Below, piece by piece: positions 6,520-8,866 of a DNA stretch of 8,866 bases. The stretch's first letter is position 1. Each line of letters opens with the position of its first letter. Both the position numbers and the translations under genes were made by a program. Source of the stretch: Victivallales bacterium (GTDB taxonomy: Bacteria > Verrucomicrobiota > Lentisphaeria > Victivallales > UBA1829); NCBI GenBank assembly GCA_016285335.1, contig JAEEQO010000123.1:1-8866 (forward strand). Direction: 5' to 3'. The notes below the pieces were generated by a model, which ran no database searches, was not told the origin of the DNA, and saw only the letters and a program-made list of their open reading frames with translations.

Positions 6520-7065
6520 ATGGCAAGAAAACCGACCAAACTCAATCCCCCGCCGGACGCCGACTTCCCGCTGTCCAGCATGATCGACGTCGTCTTCCTG
6601 CTCCTCATCTTCTTCCTCGTGACGCAGAAGCCGATCACCGAGGAAGTCATGATCAACGTGGAGCTGCCCGCGCCCGACATGTCGACCCTCACCGCCGATC
6701 CGCTGATCCCCATCACCATCGACGTCGACAAGTATTCCCGCGACAACATCGACGAGATCGATGCGCGCCTGGCCGCCCTGAGCGACCGCGACGACCCGAA
6801 CGAGGTCCTGAAGGACGAACGCCTGTACTATTCGTTCAACGGCTCCGCCCCGATGGAAGTCTCAAAACTCCGCGAACGCCTCGCCGCCGTCGCAAAGGCC
6901 GACGCCAACTCCACCATCATCATCAAGTGCGACCCGAACGTCAAGTACCGCAAGCTCATCCGTGTGCTCGACCTCTGCAGCGAACTCGGCCTGAACTCCC
7001 GCCAGCTCGTCGACAAGGTCATGCCGTTCGTGCCCGACCCGCCGCCCCAGCGCGGCCGCAGATGA
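6520..7065 (+). CDS. exbD: ExbD/TolR-family biopolymer transport protein, second copy (longer)
   Basis: The ATG at 6520 follows a G-rich Shine-Dalgarno (AAGGGGG, 6506-6512) that overlaps the TAA of the first exbD. Translation is therefore probably coupled. The protein has 181 residues. A short cytoplasmic N-terminus is followed by one transmembrane helix (about 18-35) with the proton-handling aspartate D23 in [17 protein letters not shown]. The periplasmic domain is longer than in the first copy. It includes an extra charged helical segment (about 70-100: [18 protein letters not shown] and following) before the usual end, [26 protein letters not shown]. The C-terminus is proline- and arginine-rich (DPPPQRGRR). 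It differs enough from the first copy to be a specialised paralog rather than a backup. The TGA stop overlaps an ATG (7062) that is in frame with rubrerythrin but lacks a ribosome site. Confidence 0.92.
   Translation: MARKPTKLNPPPDADFPLSSMIDVVFLLLIFFLVTQKPITEEVMINVELPAPDMSTLTADPLIPITIDVDKYSRDNIDEIDARLAALSDRDDPNEVLKDERLYYSFNGSAPMEVSKLRERLAAVAKADANSTIIIKCDPNVKYRKLIRVLDLCSELGLNSRQLVDKVMPFVPDPPPQRGRR
6574..6624 (+). repeat. 51-nt segment near-identical to 6133-6183 (second exbD)
   Basis: Partner of the segment at 6133-6183: 48 of 51 bases agree, and the reading frame is the same. The distance between the copies is 441 bp. A misaligned deletion between them would fuse the two exbD genes in frame into one. 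Confidence 0.8.
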
Positions 7066-7110
7066 TCGAAACCGGAACGTTCACCAATCAATCCCCCATA
7101 CCCGAACCTG

Positions 7111-7116
7111 AAAGGA
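7111..7116 (+). promoter_or_regulatory. Ribosome binding site that sets the rubrerythrin start
   Basis: AAAGGA lies 8 nt before the ATG at 7125. The frame also has an upstream ATG at 7062, overlapping the exbD stop as ATGA. That ATG has no Shine-Dalgarno-like sequence before it, and it would add a 21-residue tail ([10 protein letters not shown]...) foreign to rubrerythrins. The site therefore favours 7125. Confidence 0.75.
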
Positions 7117-7124
7117 CTTTCCCC

Positions 7125-7658
7125 ATGGAACTGAAAGGCAGCAAGACCGAAAAGAACCTCGCGTTCGCTTTCGCAGGCGAATCCCAGGCCCGCAACAAAT
7201 ACACCTATTTCGCCAGCAAGGCAAAGAAGGAAGGCTTCGAGCAGATCGCCGCGTTCTTCCTCGAAACCGCCGACAATGAAAAGGAACACGCCAAGCTGTG
7301 GTTCAAGCACCTCGGCGGCATCGGCTCCACGGTCGAAAACCTGAAGGCCGCCGCCGACGGCGAAAACGAAGAGTGGACCGACATGTACAAGCGCTTCGCC
7401 GAAGAGGCGCGCGCCGAAGGCTTCAACGACATCGCCGCGCAGTTCGAGGGCGTCGCCGCCATCGAGAAGCGCCACGAGGAACGCTACCGCAAGCTCCTCG
7501 CCAATATCGAAACCGGAGAGATCTGGGTCCGCACCGGCGAAAACCGCTGGGAATGCCGCAACTGCGGCCACGTCTACATCGGAACCACCCCGCCGGAAGT
7601 CTGCCCCGTCTGCAATCACCCGCGGGCGTATTTCCAGATCGAGGCGGAGAATTATTAA
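7125..7658 (+). CDS. rbr: Rubrerythrin (diiron peroxidase with rubredoxin-like domain)
   Basis: The protein has 177 residues, a usual rubrerythrin length (classical forms about 170-195). Rubrerythrins reduce hydrogen peroxide to water in the cytoplasm with electrons from rubredoxin or NADH-linked reductases, and are typical of anaerobes. The ferritin-like four-helix domain (about 1-130) carries the expected iron ligands: E19 in [12 protein letters not shown], the EKEH motif at 52-55, glutamates in the third helix (93-97 region), and E114 with H117 in IEKRHEERY. The C-terminal rubredoxin-like FeS4 site is complete: C144-x2-C147 in [10 protein letters not shown] and C160-x2-C163 in [18 protein letters not shown] at the N-terminus is a common rubrerythrin opening and supports the start at 7125. 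It follows exbD by 59 bp with no clear promoter or terminator between, so it may ride on the operon transcript. No functional tie to the motor is evident. Confidence 0.96.
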   Translation: MELKGSKTEKNLAFAFAGESQARNKYTYFASKAKKEGFEQIAAFFLETADNEKEHAKLWFKHLGGIGSTVENLKAAADGENEEWTDMYKRFAEEARAEGFNDIAAQFEGVAAIEKRHEERYRKLLANIETGEIWVRTGENRWECRNCGHVYIGTTPPEVCPVCNHPRAYFQIEAENY

Positions 7659-7693
7659 TCCGCGCATGCGGACGGCTCATCTTTGACCGTCCG
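7659..7693 (+). promoter_or_regulatory. Two mutually exclusive small hairpins after rubrerythrin
   Basis: Directly after the TAA, TCCGC (7659-7663) can pair with GCGGA (7668-7672) around the loop GCAT. Alternatively CGGACGG (7669-7675) pairs perfectly with CCGTCCG (7687-7693) around an 11-nt loop. The two structures share 7669-7672 and cannot form together. No U-run follows, so neither is a standard terminator alone. They may protect the 3' end of the rubrerythrin message or be chance. Confidence 0.35.
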
Positions 7694-7704
7694 AGTTCAA
7701 TTCC

Positions 7705-7732
7705 GGGGCGACGCAGCATCACCGCGCGCCCC
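7705..7732 (+). terminator. GC-rich hairpin, possible weak intrinsic terminator
   Basis: GGGGCG (7705-7710) pairs with CGCCCC (7727-7732). After a single bulged A (7711), CGC (7712-7714) pairs with GCG (7724-7726), closing a 9-nt loop. This gives nine pairs, nearly all G-C. The following CATTTCATTTC is U-rich but broken, so termination would be weak. It lies 11 nt before the ribosome site of the aldo/keto reductase gene, so it could equally be a leader structure of that gene. I see no recognisable promoter in the 101-bp gap (7659-7759). Confidence 0.4.
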
Positions 7733-7759
7733 CATTTCATTTCAGGAAAGACACAGGAC

Positions 7760-8698
7760 ATGGAACGCATTCGGATACACGGCACGGACCTTGAAGTTTC
7801 ACAGCTCTGCTACGGACACGCCAAGCTCGGACTGAGGCCGGACGAGGCGGAAGGCTGCCGTCTGATGGACATCTTCGCCGAGCTCGGCGGCAACTTCGTC
7901 GACACGGCCTCCGTCTACTCGGACTGGGTCCCCGGCGAACGCCACCGCAGCGAACGCATCCTCGGCGACTACTTCAAAAGCCGCGGCAACCGCGACAAGT
8001 TCATCATCTGCACGAAGGGCTGCCACTACGACCTGGAGACGAAAGCCGACCGCGTGACCGCCGCCGATTTCGCCGCCGACCTGGAAACCTCGCTTTCCAT
8101 GCTCAAGACCGACCACATCGACCTGTATCTTTTCCATCGCGACAACCTCCGCATGCCGATCCCCGTCCTGCTGGAAGCGTGCGAGAAAGCCAGGGCCGAG
8201 GGCAAGATCCGGTATTACGGCTCCTCCAACTGGCGCGTACAGCGTCTCGCCGCCGCCGACCGTATCGCGGCGGACTGCGGCTTCGACGGCTTCCGCGTGG
8301 ATCAGCTCACCTGCCACCCGGCGGTCGGCCTCACCAACCCGATGCCCGACGACACGATGTCGATGTGGAACCGCAATTACGCGGACTATCACCGCAGGAC
8401 CGGCATGACCGTGATGGCGAATACCGTGCTCGCGGACGGCTTCTTCTCCATGCCGGATGCGGAACGCTTCAAGGGGACCATGTACGACACCGGCGCGGCG
8501 CGTCTGCTGGCGAAGAAGATCCAGGGGCTCTCGCAGGAAACCGGCCTCTCGCCGGCTCAGATCTGCATCCGGTTCGCCGCGGATTATCCGGGCATTCAGA
8601 TGATCCCGGTCTTCTCAACGGGCTCCGAGGCGAACCTGCGCGAGCTCTGCGCCTCGTTCGACAAGCCGTTCCCCGAGGACGCTCTCTTCCGCTTCTGA
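7760..8698 (+). CDS. Aldo/keto reductase
   Basis: The start is the ATG at 7760, with AGGAAAG at 7744-7750 (9-nt spacing). The frame is open further upstream, but only as an out-of-frame reading of rubrerythrin. The 312-residue length is usual for this (alpha/beta)8-barrel family of NAD(P)H-dependent carbonyl reductases, which are cytoplasmic. The catalytic tetrad is complete: D48 in NFVDTASVYSDW, Y53, K86 in ICTKG, and H126 in DLYLFHRDN. GKIRYYGSSNW (148-158) is the barrel strand and loop typical of COG0667-type members. The C-terminal half has the usual cofactor-phosphate region: LSPAQICIRFAADYPGIQMIPVFSTGSEANLRE, with S287-T288-G289 and N292 where the family binds the 2'-phosphate or pyrophosphate. 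The natural substrate cannot be told from sequence; sugars, aryl alcohols or ketones are all possible. A 101-bp hairpin-containing gap separates it from rubrerythrin, and it converges on dapA with only 27 bp between stop codons. Confidence 0.94.
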   Translation: MERIRIHGTDLEVSQLCYGHAKLGLRPDEAEGCRLMDIFAELGGNFVDTASVYSDWVPGERHRSERILGDYFKSRGNRDKFIICTKGCHYDLETKADRVTAADFAADLETSLSMLKTDHIDLYLFHRDNLRMPIPVLLEACEKARAEGKIRYYGSSNWRVQRLAAADRIAADCGFDGFRVDQLTCHPAVGLTNPMPDDTMSMWNRNYADYHRRTGMTVMANTVLADGFFSMPDAERFKGTMYDTGAARLLAKKIQGLSQETGLSPAQICIRFAADYPGIQMIPVFSTGSEANLRELCASFDKPFPEDALFRF

Positions 8699-8725
8699 CC
8701 GCGTCACAGCAGCGATGAAATCCCC

Positions 8726-8866
8726 TCAGTCGACCGGGACGTCGGCGAGGATCTGCCGCAGGGTTTCGCGGTTCTTGTCGGCGAGCGGGCAGAGCGGCAG
8801 GCGGTATTCCTCCTCGATCAGTCCGCGCATCGCCATGGCGGCTTTGACGGTGATCGGGTTGGTCTC
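8726..8866 (-). CDS. dapA: 4-hydroxy-tetrahydrodipicolinate synthase, C-terminal end (partial)
   Basis: On the - strand the frame is open from the window edge to TGA (complement of 8726-8728), giving the last 46 residues. They read ETNPITVKAAMAMRGLIEEE followed by YRLPLCPL and an amphipathic last helix. ETNPIPVK, then GL, then RLPL.PL is the standard C-terminus of DapA, the pyruvate/aspartate-semialdehyde condensing enzyme of the diaminopimelate and lysine pathway. The usual proline of NPIPVK is threonine here. The catalytic lysine and tyrosine lie outside the window. The fragment is too short to exclude a close DapA-family aldolase (such as N-acetylneuraminate lyase), but the wording fits DapA best. 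It converges with the aldo/keto reductase gene. The 27-bp gap contains no clear terminator, so the two transcripts may overlap. Confidence 0.85.
   Translation of the reverse strand, partial: ETNPITVKAAMAMRGLIEEEYRLPLCPLADKNRETLRQILADVPVD

Noticed and set aside
7075..7082. Palindrome GAACGTTC upstream of rubrerythrin as a regulator site
   Set aside because: An 8-bp palindrome is expected by chance in this length, and it does not match a peroxide- or iron-regulator box that I recognise.
7062..7124. Upstream in-frame ATG (ATGA overlap with the exbD stop) as rubrerythrin start
   Set aside because: There is no Shine-Dalgarno sequence before it, and the added 21 residues are proline-rich and foreign to the family. 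The ATG at 7125 has AAAGGA at good spacing and gives a typical N-terminus.
8678..8705. GACGC/GCGTC pairing between the aldo/keto reductase end and the gap before dapA as a bidirectional terminator
   Set aside because: It has only five base pairs around an 18-nt loop and no T- or A-run on either side.

Overview
The window is GC-rich, densely coded bacterial DNA. Seven gene products are supported on the + strand, plus the 3' end of an eighth gene on the - strand. The gene order (large secreted TPR protein, smaller secreted TPR protein, ExbB-type subunit, two ExbD-type subunits) together with a rubrerythrin suggests a diderm, anaerobic or microaerophilic bacterium. The protein flavour and the ExbB with a signal peptide make me favour the PVC group (Lentisphaerota/Verrucomicrobiota). 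That assignment is inference: there is no rRNA or other phylogenetic marker here.

Layout. 1-585 is the C-terminal part of a MurC-like Mur ligase whose start lies outside the window. Its stop codon sits inside the -35 box of a perfect consensus sigma70-type promoter (TTGACA, 17 nt, TATAAT; 582-610). Between that promoter and the next gene lies an AT-richer stretch. Most of it is one imperfect 166-bp palindrome (652-817) with matching 17-bp ends, flanked by the direct repeat ATAA. It looks like a MITE-type insertion in the 5' leader. From 843 to 7065 runs a five-gene cluster: 1175-aa TPR protein, 273-aa TPR protein, ExbB/TolQ/MotA-type proton channel subunit, ExbD 1, ExbD 2. A rubrerythrin (7125-7658) follows closely, then a 101-bp gap with hairpins, one of them terminator-like, and an aldo/keto reductase (7760-8698). 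The convergent end of dapA (8726-8866, - strand) closes the window.

How the parts work together. ExbB and the two ExbD proteins should form an inner-membrane proton-driven motor. The two exported TPR proteins are probably periplasmic partners or scaffolds of that motor. No TonB, TolA or other force-transducing partner is encoded here, so what the motor drives cannot be read from the window. The strong promoter upstream of the first TPR gene is the only clear promoter, and the gaps of 12-61 bp make one transcript through the second exbD, and possibly rubrerythrin, likely. Rubrerythrin (peroxide detoxification) and the aldo/keto reductase look like metabolic neighbours rather than motor parts.

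The least ordinary items are the palindromic insertion between promoter and operon, the near-identical 51-nt segment in the two exbD paralogs, the shared short leader element before two operon genes, and the variant motifs of the Mur ligase.
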